Assembly (NCBI GenBank): GCA_964396055.1
Contig: CAYNDV010000207.1
Location: 1 to 6,381, forward strand
Direction of reading: 5' to 3'
Source: CAYJPV01 sp964396055
GTDB lineage: Bacteria; Acidobacteriota; Vicinamibacteria; Vicinamibacterales; JAKQTR01
Length of the DNA stretch: 6,381 nucleotides
Of this stretch, positions 1-5,897 are shown one piece after another. The position numbers and the translations under genes were made by a program. Positions within the stretch are counted from its first letter, which is position 1. Each line of letters starts with the position of its first letter. The notes under the pieces are model-generated. The model saw only the letters and a list, made by a program, of their open reading frames with translations. It did no database searches and was not told the DNA's origin.

Positions 1-170
1 AGGGCGATCCGCTTGCCCTTCTCGTCGATCTTGCCGGCGCCGGCGGCGATCACCTTGCCCTGCTGCGGCTTCTCCTTGGCGGAGTCGGGGATGATGATTC
101 CACCGACGACCTGCTCCTTGTCCTCGACGCGCTTGACGAGGATCCGGTCATGAAGCGGCTTGACTTTCAT
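1..170 (-). CDS. groES: GroES co-chaperonin (10 kDa chaperonin), N-terminal part
   Basis: The first 56 codons are visible, from the ATG at 170-168 to the left edge; the 3' part is outside the window. The protein begins MKVKPLHDRILVKRVE, the classic GroES opening (PLHDR-x-x-VKR). Residues about 17-32 form the mobile loop, with the GGIII hydrophobic patch (residues 23-27) that contacts GroEL in this family, followed by IPDSAKEKPQQGKV, which matches the usual start of the beta-barrel. GroES is the cytoplasmic heptameric lid that closes the GroEL folding chamber. The start is supported by an AGGAG Shine-Dalgarno 10 nt upstream and an AGGA 5 nt upstream. The CIRCE operator and promoter just upstream fit a groES-first groESL operon; groEL is expected beyond the left edge but cannot be seen. 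Family assignment is very safe. Confidence 0.97.
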   Translation of the reverse strand, partial: MKVKPLHDRILVKRVEDKEQVVGGIIIPDSAKEKPQQGKVIAAGAGKIDEKGKRIA

Positions 171-180
171 GATGTTCCTG

Positions 181-185
181 CTCCT
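181..185 (-). promoter_or_regulatory. Ribosome binding site of groES
   Basis: On the minus strand AGGAG is followed by 10 nt and then the groES ATG. A second AGGA (179-176) sits 5 nt from the start, so either could act. This supports the ATG at 170-168 as the true start. Confidence 0.7.
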
Positions 186-210
186 GATGGATGATTCGGG
201 TCCGTGCCTG

Positions 211-235
211 CCGCCGGCCCGGCCGGGCGCGGCGG
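211..235 (-). other. GC-rich hairpin in the groES 5' leader
   Basis: CCGCCG (211-216) pairs with CGGCGG (230-235) with one bulged base at 229, and this continues into the perfect 12-bp palindrome GCCCGGCCGGGC (217-228). The result is a stem of about 10 G-C pairs with a 4-nt GGCC loop. It lies in the predicted groES mRNA leader, about 25 nt upstream of the Shine-Dalgarno. It has no T tract and is not a convincing terminator. A role in mRNA stability or processing is possible but is inference; chance in GC-rich DNA is the alternative. Confidence 0.45.
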
Positions 236-285
236 GCGGTTGTCAGCCTCGACGGGACGGTGCTGGCAAAGCCCGCACAGCAACG

Positions 286-312
286 CTAGCACTCACCGTC
301 AACGACTGCTAA
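286..312 (-). promoter_or_regulatory. CIRCE operator (HrcA binding site) of groES
   Basis: On the plus strand the two arms are CTAGCACTC (286-294) and GACTGCTAA (304-312), separated by exactly 9 nt. The known CIRCE consensus is TTAGCACTC-N9-GAGTGCTAA, so each arm has one mismatch, 16 of 18 arm positions fit, and the spacer has the canonical length. In bacteria with this system the HrcA repressor binds CIRCE at normal temperature and is released on heat shock, with GroE feeding back on HrcA activity. Here the element begins at the last base of the predicted -10 box and covers the expected transcription start, a position suited to blocking RNA polymerase. hrcA itself is not in the window. Confidence 0.93.
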
Positions 313-341
313 TTGTCGCCGGGGACGGGGCCCGATGTCAA
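312..341 (-). promoter_or_regulatory. Sigma70-type promoter of groES
   Basis: Minus-strand TTGACA (341-336) is a perfect -35 box. After an 18-nt spacer comes GACAAT (317-312), which matches TATAAT at four of six positions. Transcription would start near 305, inside the CIRCE element, giving a leader of roughly 135 nt before groES. The layout of vegetative promoter plus CIRCE is that of HrcA-controlled chaperonin operons. The -35 call is strong, the -10 moderate. Confidence 0.78.
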
Positions 342-342
342 G

Positions 343-367
343 GGGGCGTGGGGCGTGGGGCGTGGGG
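343..367. repeat. Tandem heptamer array, unit GGGCGTG, about 3.5 copies
   Basis: Three perfect copies of GGGCGTG (344-350, 351-357, 358-364) are followed by a partial GGG, with one matching G before. The array starts 2 bp upstream of the groES -35 box. It is the first of three neighbouring arrays with different sequences but the same 7-bp period. No coding use is apparent. Confidence 0.9.
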
Positions 368-376
368 TTCACGCGT

Positions 377-395
377 AGAAGCAAGAAGCAAGAAG
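377..395. repeat. Tandem heptamer array, unit AGAAGCA, about 2.7 copies
   Basis: AGAAGCA occurs at 377-383 and 384-390, followed by a partial AGAAG at 391-395, all perfect. It is short, and alone it would be unremarkable. It is listed because it has the same 7-bp period as the arrays on either side, and its purine-rich composition differs from the surrounding GC-rich DNA. Confidence 0.7.
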
Positions 396-415
396 GGATC
401 ACGCTGTCACGCCCC

Positions 416-448
416 AACCGTGAACCGTGAACCGTGAACCGTGAACCG
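416..448. repeat. Tandem heptamer array, unit AACCGTG, about 4.7 copies
   Basis: Four perfect copies of AACCGTG (416-422, 423-429, 430-436, 437-443) plus a partial AACCG end 2 bp from the purC stop codon. The unit shares the CGTG core with the GGGCGTG array. An inverted match exists between GGTTCACG (366-373) and CGTGAACC (419-426, repeated in each later copy), so the purC 3' end could form alternative 8-bp stems with a loop of 45 nt or more. That is not a typical Rho-independent terminator. Confidence 0.95.
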
Positions 449-450
449 CC

Positions 451-1359
451 TTACGCGTCCAGTGCCCGCCCCGTGATCGTCCGGTACGCCTCGAGGTACT
501 TCTCCCGCGTGCGCGCCACGACATCGTCGGGCAGCGCCGGGGCTGGCGGCCGCTTGTTCCAGCCGATCGCCTCCAGGTAATCGCGGACGTACTGCTTGTC
601 GTAGGACGGCTGCGCGCCACCCGGCGCGTACCGATCGGCCGGCCAGAAACGCGACGAATCGGGCGTCAGCACCTCGTCGATGAGGATCAACTGCTCGCGG
701 CCGTCCGGGCCGCTGACCACGCCGAACTCGAATTTGGTGTCGGCCACGATGATGCCGCGGCTGCGGGCGTGCTCGGCGCCGCGGCTGTAGATGGCGATGG
801 AGAGGTCGCGCACGGCCGCGACGCGGGCGTCACCGGCAATCCGGCCCGCCTCGGCCTCGGTGATGTTGACGTCGTGGCCCGATTCCGCCTTGGTCGACGG
901 CGTGAAGATGGGGGCGGGCAGGCGGTCGGACTCACGCAGGCCCGCCGGCAGGGCGATGCCGCACACGGCCCCGCTCTGCTGGTATTCCTTCCAGCCCGAC
1001 CCCGAGAGGTAGCCGCGCACCACGCACTCGATGGCCAGGGGCTGCGTGCGCCGCACCAGCATCGACCGTCCGCGCAGCACATCGGCGTGGGGCCGCAGGA
1101 CGGCCGGATACGTGTCGACGTCCGTGGCCAGCACGTGGTTCGGCACCTCGTCCTGCATCAGGCGGAACCAGAACGCCGACAACTGGTTCAACACCTTGCC
1201 CTTGTCGGGAATCCCGGTGCCGAGGATGTAATCGAACGCCGAGATCCGGTCCGTGGCGACAATGAGGAGGTCCGGGCCGATCTCGTAGATGTCGCGGACT
1301 TTGCCGCGGCGCGGCGCGGGCAGTCCGGGCAGGGTCGTTTCGATCACGGGCGTCGACAT
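451..1359 (-). CDS. purC: Phosphoribosylaminoimidazole-succinocarboxamide synthase (SAICAR synthetase)
   Basis: PurC joins aspartate to CAIR using ATP to form SAICAR in cytoplasmic de novo purine synthesis. The 302-residue protein carries the family marks in order: GKVRDIY (19-25) of the ATP-binding region, ATDRISAFDYI (36-46), the signature IECVVRGYLSGSGW (110-123), FTPSTKAESGHDVNIT (152-167), ADTKFEFG (206-213) and the second signature LIDEVLTPDSSRFW (226-239). Its length and the C-terminal extension after the second signature (SYDKQYVRDYLE, then a helical tail) fit the roughly 300-residue yeast ADE1-like class rather than the roughly 240-residue E. coli type. I chose ATG 1359-1357 because GAGAGGTGA lies just upstream; a GTG two codons earlier (1365) falls within that Shine-Dalgarno. 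The stop is TAA (453-451). It appears to be transcribed alone, divergently from the flippase gene. Intact and confidently assigned. Confidence 0.97.
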   Translation of the reverse strand: MSTPVIETTLPGLPAPRRGKVRDIYEIGPDLLIVATDRISAFDYILGTGIPDKGKVLNQLSAFWFRLMQDEVPNHVLATDVDTYPAVLRPHADVLRGRSMLVRRTQPLAIECVVRGYLSGSGWKEYQQSGAVCGIALPAGLRESDRLPAPIFTPSTKAESGHDVNITEAEAGRIAGDARVAAVRDLSIAIYSRGAEHARSRGIIVADTKFEFGVVSGPDGREQLILIDEVLTPDSSRFWPADRYAPGGAQPSYDKQYVRDYLEAIGWNKRPPAPALPDDVVARTREKYLEAYRTITGRALDA

Positions 1360-1380
1360 GGTCACCTCTCGGGTTGGGCC

Positions 1381-1390
1381 TGGGCGCCCA
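1381..1390. other. 10-bp perfect palindrome at the purC start site
   Basis: TGGGCGCCCA is its own reverse complement and directly abuts the candidate -10 box of purC, so it would overlap the transcription start. It could be an operator, but it is short and GC-rich and could be chance. Confidence 0.3.
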
Positions 1391-1418
1391 TGTTACCGGG
1401 GGGGCGCGGCGCCGGCAA
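1390..1418 (-). promoter_or_regulatory. Candidate promoter of purC
   Basis: On the minus strand TTGCCG (1418-1413) is separated by 17 nt from TAACAT (1395-1390). Each box matches the sigma70 consensus at four of six positions and the spacing is optimal. Transcription would begin near 1383, giving a leader of about 24 nt with the purC Shine-Dalgarno in it. The assignment rests on position and spacing; no other pair nearby fits better. Confidence 0.5.
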
Positions 1419-1443
1419 GTGGGGCGGTAAGTCCACATGAACA

Positions 1444-1473
1444 TTGGATTTGCGCGCATCGATGTAGTAGAGT
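1444..1473 (+). promoter_or_regulatory. Weak candidate promoter for the flippase-nrdR-ntrYX operon
   Basis: TTGGAT (1444-1449), an 18-nt spacer and TAGAGT (1468-1473) give a weak sigma70-like pair, three and four matches of six. This is one of the few less GC-rich spots in the 197-bp divergent gap. A small inverted repeat, TCCAGC (1490-1495) and GCTGGA (1501-1506), follows in the would-be leader. Treat as tentative. Confidence 0.3.
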
Positions 1474-1556
1474 GCCGGACTGGGGTTTCTCCAGCCTGCT
1501 GCTGGACGCCCACGGTGCGCCTGACCGGCGCCACCTGCTCGATTCCGCGTCTCAAC

Positions 1557-2585
1557 ATGCGTGCGTCCATCCGCAACGTGCTGGTCGTGGCCCTGGCCGT
1601 CGGCCTGCTGGCGTGGTTTCTCCGCCACGCCAATCTGGCCGACGTGTGGGCGGAGATGCGGCGCGGCAACTGGTGGCTGCTGCTGGCCGCCCTCGGGGTC
1701 CAGGCCGCCACCTGGATCTTCCGGGCGCTGCGCTGGCGGTACCTGCTGAGTCCCCTCGGCCACGTCCGTTTCAGTGTCGTGTTCGAAGCGACGATGATCG
1801 GCTTTGCGGCGATCACGCTGCTGCCCGCGCGGGCGGGGGAGGTGATCCGGCCGTACCTGCTGGCCCGGCGCGAACGCCTCAGCGCGTCGGCGGCGTTCGC
1901 CACGATCGTGGTGGAACGCCTCCTCGACCTGTTCGCCGTGCTGATCCTGTTTGCGGGCGTCGTGCTCCTGGCGGATCCCCCCGCCGGGGCGGCCAACCCG
2001 GCGGTGTACCGGGGCATGCAGACCGGCGGGCTCGTGCTCGGCGCAGGGGCCCTGGCCGGCCTGGCCGTGCTCATCGGCCTCGCCAGCCGGCCCGACGCGC
2101 TGGCGGGCCTGGTGCAGCGGTTGTCGCGCGTCCTGCCCGAGCGGATTGCGCACGGGCTCGCCCGGGTGGCGGCACGGTTCACGACGGGCCTGGCGATTGT
2201 GCGGCAGCCGCGGCGGCTGCTGGTGTCCTTCCTGCTGTCGTTTCCGCTGTGGCTGTCGATCGCCCTGGGCATCTGGTGGGGCGGGCTGGCCTTTCACATC
2301 GACCTGCCCTTCACCGGCAGCCTCGTGCTGATGGCGCTGCTGGTGGTGGGGGTGTCTGTGCCGACCCCGGGGGCGGTGGGCGGCTACCACGAGGCGTTCC
2401 GCATCGGGGCGACGGCGCTCTATGGCGCGGCCAACGACCGGGCGATCAGCGCGGCGATCGTGATGCACGCGATCTCGTTCATCCCGATCACGCTGGTGGG
2501 CCTCGCCTGCATGACGCGCGAGGGCCTGAACCTGGGCCGCGTCCGCGAACTGGCGCGCGCCTCCGACGAGGAGGAACGGTCGTGA
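1557..2585 (+). CDS. Flippase-like integral membrane protein (LPG synthase TM / UPF0104 family)
   Basis: This 342-residue, very hydrophobic protein shows about eight membrane segments (roughly residues 6-21, 39-57, 78-90, 122-139, 156-175, 221-245, 253-272, 296-320). It carries motifs I associate with the lysylphosphatidylglycerol-synthase transmembrane family: LPARAGEVIRPYLLARR (89-105), VVERLLDL (118-125) and SVPTPGAVGGYHEAF (267-281). Members include the flippase part of MprF and many standalone proteins thought to move lipids or lipid-linked glycans across the inner membrane. No catalytic aminoacyl-transferase domain is present, so the substrate cannot be told. The start is uncertain: ATG 1557 is preferred because the protein then opens with a membrane segment, although no clear Shine-Dalgarno precedes it; an in-frame ATG at 1437 would add 40 non-hydrophobic residues and overlap the candidate promoter. 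Its stop overlaps the nrdR start by 4 bp. Confidence 0.85.
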   Translation: MRASIRNVLVVALAVGLLAWFLRHANLADVWAEMRRGNWWLLLAALGVQAATWIFRALRWRYLLSPLGHVRFSVVFEATMIGFAAITLLPARAGEVIRPYLLARRERLSASAAFATIVVERLLDLFAVLILFAGVVLLADPPAGAANPAVYRGMQTGGLVLGAGALAGLAVLIGLASRPDALAGLVQRLSRVLPERIAHGLARVAARFTTGLAIVRQPRRLLVSFLLSFPLWLSIALGIWWGGLAFHIDLPFTGSLVLMALLVVGVSVPTPGAVGGYHEAFRIGATALYGAANDRAISAAIVMHAISFIPITLVGLACMTREGLNLGRVRELARASDEEERS

Positions 2586-3040
2586 AGTGCCCGTACTGCG
2601 GACACATGGCCGACAAGGTGGTGGATTCGCGTGAGAGCAAGGAAGGCGACGTGATCCGGCGTCGCCGCCAGTGCCTCGAATGCGAGCGCCGCTTCACCAG
2701 CTACGAGCGCATCGACGAGATCCCCTACATGGTGATCAAGAAGGACGGGCGCCGCGAACGGTTCGAGCGGCAGAAGCTCATCGCGGGCCTGCTCAAGGCG
2801 TGCGAGAAGCGGCCGGTCACGGTGTCGTCGCTGGAGGCCATCGCCGATCAGGTGGAAGAGGTGCTGCAGAACCGGCCGGAGCGTGAGATGGACACCGGCG
2901 AGATTGGCGCACTGGTGATGAACGAGCTCAAGCGCCTCGACAAGGTGGCGTACGTCCGGTTCGCGTCGGTCTACCGGGACTTCCGGGACATCGGCGAGTT
3001 CATGGCCGAGCTGAGCGACCTGGTGAACTCCAAGGAATGA
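2582..3040 (+). CDS. nrdR: Transcriptional repressor NrdR
   Basis: NrdR represses ribonucleotide reductase operons by binding NrdR boxes, sensing ATP/dATP. The 152-residue product has the expected two parts: an N-terminal zinc ribbon with Cys3-x2-Cys6 (CPYCG) and Cys31-x2-Cys34 (CLEC), then the arginine-rich RRRRQ stretch (26-30) and RRFTSYER (36-43), and an ATP-cone domain over about residues 49-139 (VIKKDGRRERFERQKL, ending at VAYVRFASVYRDF). Length and spacing match the family (E. coli about 149). The start is GTG 2582, preceded by GAGGA 6 nt upstream, and overlaps the flippase stop as GTGA. Its own stop overlaps the next start as ATGA. No nrd genes or obvious NrdR boxes lie in the window, so its targets are elsewhere. 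Very secure assignment. Confidence 0.97.
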   Translation: MKCPYCGHMADKVVDSRESKEGDVIRRRRQCLECERRFTSYERIDEIPYMVIKKDGRRERFERQKLIAGLLKACEKRPVTVSSLEAIADQVEEVLQNRPEREMDTGEIGALVMNELKRLDKVAYVRFASVYRDFRDIGEFMAELSDLVNSKE

Positions 3041-3570
3041 CGCCCTCGCGCTGGCTGGCGACGTTCGTGGCGGCGGGGCTGCTGGCGGCCGGTGACCCCG
3101 CCGGGGTGCAGGTGAGCACCGTGGCGCGCGACGGCCGGGTCCTGGTGACCTGCGCCGTGCCGGCCGGGCTGTCGCCGGAACTCGAGCAGGCGCTGCAGTC
3201 GGGCCTGACCACGACGCTCACCTACGAGATCGATCTGCGACGCCCGGTGAACGTGTGGTTCGACCGCAGCATCGCCACGGCCGCCGTGGCGGCCGCCGCG
3301 CAATACGACACGCTGACGGGCCGCTACCAGTTCAGCCGCAGCGTCGACGGGCGCATCGAGGATTCGCGCGTGACCCAGGATCGCGCGGAGGTCGCGAAGT
3401 TCATGACGGCCTTCGACCGGCTGCCGCTCTTCAGCACGGCTGACCTCGAGCCCAACGCCGAGTACCTCGTCCGCGTGCGGCTGCGCGCGCGGCCGCGGGT
3501 GACGTGGTTCTTCTGGCCGTTCAACCGCACCGACGCGGCGGGCCTGGCGCGGTTTACGTATATTCCCTGA
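3037..3570 (+). CDS. DUF4390-type exported protein of unknown function
   Basis: The 177-residue protein begins with a short basic-then-hydrophobic segment (residues 5-19, RWLATFVAAGLLAAG) that looks like a signal peptide, so it is probably periplasmic or envelope-attached. The rest is a single domain rich in alternating beta-like stretches: VQVSTVARDGRVLVTCAV, TTTLTYEIDLRRPVNVWFD, then YDTLTGRYQFSRSVDG and a C-terminal EYLVRVRLRARP-VTWFFWPF-(N). From memory, this pattern and the position directly before an NtrY-like kinase match DUF4390 proteins, which occur next to NtrY/NtrX in several Proteobacteria. No enzyme motif is visible. It starts on ATG 3037 overlapping the nrdR stop (ATGA), with GGTGA about 10 nt upstream, and ends 14 bp before ntrY. 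A role in signal input to, or envelope partnership with, the kinase is inference from position only. Confidence 0.75.
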   Translation: MTPSRWLATFVAAGLLAAGDPAGVQVSTVARDGRVLVTCAVPAGLSPELEQALQSGLTTTLTYEIDLRRPVNVWFDRSIATAAVAAAAQYDTLTGRYQFSRSVDGRIEDSRVTQDRAEVAKFMTAFDRLPLFSTADLEPNAEYLVRVRLRARPRVTWFFWPFNRTDAAGLARFTYIP

Positions 3571-3584
3571 TCTGCGGGGGCCTC

Positions 3585-5897
3585 ATGGCGCTGTTCGATC
3601 AGCCGTCGCCGGTCGTGCCGCCCCGCCCGCGGGGGCTCGGGACCGCCGCGCCCGGCCCCCGGCGCCGGTTCAAGGACAACCCGGCGCTGCTGGTCACCGG
3701 CATCCTCCTGCTGATCGGCGCGCTGGCCGTCATGGTCGCGCTGGCCACGCGGTCGAGCCGCTTCGCCCCCGACTTCCTCACCGAGTTCGTGCTCTACGCC
3801 CTGTCCATCGTCGACCTGACGATGCTGGTGGCGCTCGTCTTCATGCTGGCGCGCAGCGTGATCAAGCTCGTCGTGGAGCGGCGCCGGGCGCTGCCGTTCG
3901 CGCGGTTCCGCGCCAAGCTCGTGACGATGCTCCTGGGCATGACGCTGATTCCGGCCGTGCTCGTGCTGCTGGTGGGCAGCGAGCTCATCAGCAACAGCGT
4001 CGATCGCTGGTTCAACGCGCCGCTGGCCGAGGTGCTCGAGTCGGCGCAGCGCATCGCGGCCGACTACTACCACGCCCAGCAGACGCAGGTGGGGGACGAA
4101 TCCGCCCGCCTCGCGCGGGCGCTGGGCCCCGTCGATCTGGGCGCGGCGGACGTGCGGCTGGTGCGGGACGTCGTGGCGCCGGCGGTCACCGACCGCCGGG
4201 TCGGGCTGGTGGAGGTCTACCGCACGGTCCGCAACGCCGGCATGCCCCAGGTGGTCGGCGTCGTGGACGTGGCGTCCCCGGCGCTGCCGGCGGGCCTCAA
4301 CCGGGCGTCAGCCGATCGGCTGGCGCAGCGGGCGGCATCCGGGCAGCCCGAGTCGTGGGGCCGGGAACCCCTGCCAGACGGGGGTGAGCTCATTCGTGCG
4401 GCCGCGGTGGTGCGGCGCCCCGATGGCACGGCGATCGGCGTCGTGGTGGCATCGGCCCACCTGACGGGCGAATTCGCGACGCGCGCGCGCCGAATGACGC
4501 GCGCCTACGAGCAGTACTCGCAGTTGCAGGTGCTCAAGCGGCCGCTCACGGGTGTCTACCTCTCGTTCTTCCTGATGGTCACGCTGATGATCCTGGTCAG
4601 CGCGACGTGGATGGGCCTGTATCTCGCCAAGCGCATCACGCGGCCCGTCCAGGCGCTGGCGGCCGCCGCGCGCGAGATCGGCGCCGGCCACTACGAGCAC
4701 CGCGTCGAACGCGAGACGGCCGACGAATTCGGGTCGCTGGTCGACGCCTTCAACAGCATGGCCGACGAACTCGATACGAGCCGCCGGCAGCTCGAACGAT
4801 CCAAGTTGGACGTCGAACAGAAACACGCGGAGGTGGAGGAGCGGCGCCGCTACACCGAGGCGATCCTGGACCGGGTGGCGACGGGGGTGGTGACGCTCGA
4901 CGCCGCCGGGCGCATCAGCACGGTCAATCCCGCGGCGGCGCGCCTGCTGGGCCTCCCGGCCGAGGCGGTCGGGCAGGCGGCGGCGGCGGCCTTCGCCCGG
5001 GCCGACCTGGAGCCCCTGGCGGGACTCGTGCTGGGCGCCGGGGCCGGGCGCGACACGCCGGCCCAGGAGATTGCCCTCGTGCGCGACGGCCGCGAAGTCC
5101 ACCTCGCCGTGGCGGCCACGGCGCTGCCGTCGGAGGCCGGCTACCCCGAGGGACGCGTGCTGGTCCTCGATGACATCACGCCGCTCATGCGCGCGCAGAA
5201 GGTGGCCGCGTGGCGGGAGGTGGCACGGCGCCTGGCGCACGAGATCAAGAACCCGCTGACGCCCATCCAGCTCTGCGCCCAGCGGCTCCAGCGGCAGTTC
5301 GCTGGATCGCCCGATCCGGTGCGCGCCCTGGTGGACGAGTGCACGGGCACGATTGTCGGCGAGGTGGAGTCGCTCAAGACCCTGGTGGACGAGTTCTCGC
5401 AATTCGCCCGCATGCCGGCGCCGCGGCGGGTGCACACCGACCTCCACGACCTGCTGCGCGGCACGCTGACGCTGTACGAAGGCCTGTTCCGCGACGTCCG
5501 GATCGAGACCCTCTTCGCGGTGGTCCTGCCGGCGGTGCGGCTGGATCCCGACCAGATCCGCCGCGTGGTCATCAACCTGCTGGACAACGCCATCGAGGCG
5601 ATGAACCAGCACGGGCGCATCGTCGTCGAGACGGTGTACGAGCCCGGCGCGTCCACGGTGCGGCTGGTCGTGGCCGACAACGGCCCGGGCATCCCGGCCG
5701 AGGAGCGCGACAAGCTCTTCATGCCGTATTACTCCACGAAGAAGCGCGGCAGCGGCCTCGGGCTCGCCATCGTCCGGCGGATCGTCGCCGAGCATGGCGG
5801 CACCATCGAGGCCGCCGACAACCCGCCGCGCGGCACGCGGTTCACCGTCGACCTGCCGATCGAAGGCGCGACCGTGATCCAGGCAGGTGACGTGTGA
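3585..5897 (+). CDS. ntrY: NtrY-like membrane sensor histidine kinase
   Basis: At 770 residues this is the usual NtrY size and layout. Residues 1-32 are a proline/arginine-rich cytoplasmic tail; membrane segments lie near 33-54, 68-90 and 111-133; an extracytoplasmic region spans about 134-322; a fourth segment at 323-347 leads into a HAMP domain (348-400, ITRPVQALAAAAREI). A PAS domain follows (about 422-535, AILDRVATGVVTLDAAGRI). The kinase core has the H-box AHEIKNPLTPIQ with His552, N-box NLLDNAIEA (Asn664, Asn668), G1 DNGPGIP (698-704), F-box LFMPYYSTK (711-719) and G2 GSGLGLAI (722-729), so all catalytic boxes are intact. ATG 3585 was chosen over an in-frame ATG at 3504, which would run back through the DUF4390 gene. 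Its stop overlaps ntrX by 4 bp. NtrY homologues respond to nitrogen or redox state in some Proteobacteria; the signal here is unknown. Confidence 0.92.
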   Translation: MALFDQPSPVVPPRPRGLGTAAPGPRRRFKDNPALLVTGILLLIGALAVMVALATRSSRFAPDFLTEFVLYALSIVDLTMLVALVFMLARSVIKLVVERRRALPFARFRAKLVTMLLGMTLIPAVLVLLVGSELISNSVDRWFNAPLAEVLESAQRIAADYYHAQQTQVGDESARLARALGPVDLGAADVRLVRDVVAPAVTDRRVGLVEVYRTVRNAGMPQVVGVVDVASPALPAGLNRASADRLAQRAASGQPESWGREPLPDGGELIRAAAVVRRPDGTAIGVVVASAHLTGEFATRARRMTRAYEQYSQLQVLKRPLTGVYLSFFLMVTLMILVSATWMGLYLAKRITRPVQALAAAAREIGAGHYEHRVERETADEFGSLVDAFNSMADELDTSRRQLERSKLDVEQKHAEVEERRRYTEAILDRVATGVVTLDAAGRISTVNPAAARLLGLPAEAVGQAAAAAFARADLEPLAGLVLGAGAGRDTPAQEIALVRDGREVHLAVAATALPSEAGYPEGRVLVLDDITPLMRAQKVAAWREVARRLAHEIKNPLTPIQLCAQRLQRQFAGSPDPVRALVDECTGTIVGEVESLKTLVDEFSQFARMPAPRRVHTDLHDLLRGTLTLYEGLFRDVRIETLFAVVLPAVRLDPDQIRRVVINLLDNAIEAMNQHGRIVVETVYEPGASTVRLVVADNGPGIPAEERDKLFMPYYSTKKRGSGLGLAIVRRIVAEHGGTIEAADNPPRGTRFTVDLPIEGATVIQAGDV

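Noticed and set aside
366..426. Rho-independent terminator of purC
   Set aside because: Available stems are 8 bp with a loop of about 45 nt and no T tract follows on the minus strand.
204..437. 77-codon plus-strand open frame in the groES-purC gap
   Set aside because: It runs through the CIRCE element, the groES promoter and the repeat arrays; no ribosome binding site and no protein-like composition.
343..448. Possible CRISPR array
   Set aside because: Repeats are 7 bp and contiguous with no spacers.
769..1440. 223-codon plus-strand open frame opposite purC
   Set aside because: No recognisable domain, while purC on the minus strand shows every family motif.
932..2272. 446-codon minus-strand open frame across purC and the flippase
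   Set aside because: Arg/Ala/Pro/Ser-rich product without motifs, antisense to a clear membrane protein and out of frame with purC; a by-product of high GC.
1362..2468. 368-codon minus-strand open frame opposite the flippase
   Set aside because: His/Gln/Arg-rich, repetitive composition with no domain; an antisense shadow.
1289..3040. Long plus-strand reading frame of 583 codons ending with the NrdR sequence
   Set aside because: Only the last 152 codons (from GTG 2582) look like a protein; the upstream part is low-complexity Arg/Gly/Pro/Ala text that lies out of frame over the flippase gene. It is not a fusion.
3504..3584. Upstream ATG 3504 as the ntrY start
   Set aside because: It would add 27 residues read out of frame through the end of the DUF4390 gene; ATG 3585 lies 14 bp after that gene and begins a plausible cytoplasmic tail.
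4308..5795. 495-codon minus-strand open frame opposite the kinase
   Set aside because: Composition is Arg/His/Gln/Val-rich and mirrors the kinase codons; all kinase boxes are intact on the plus strand.
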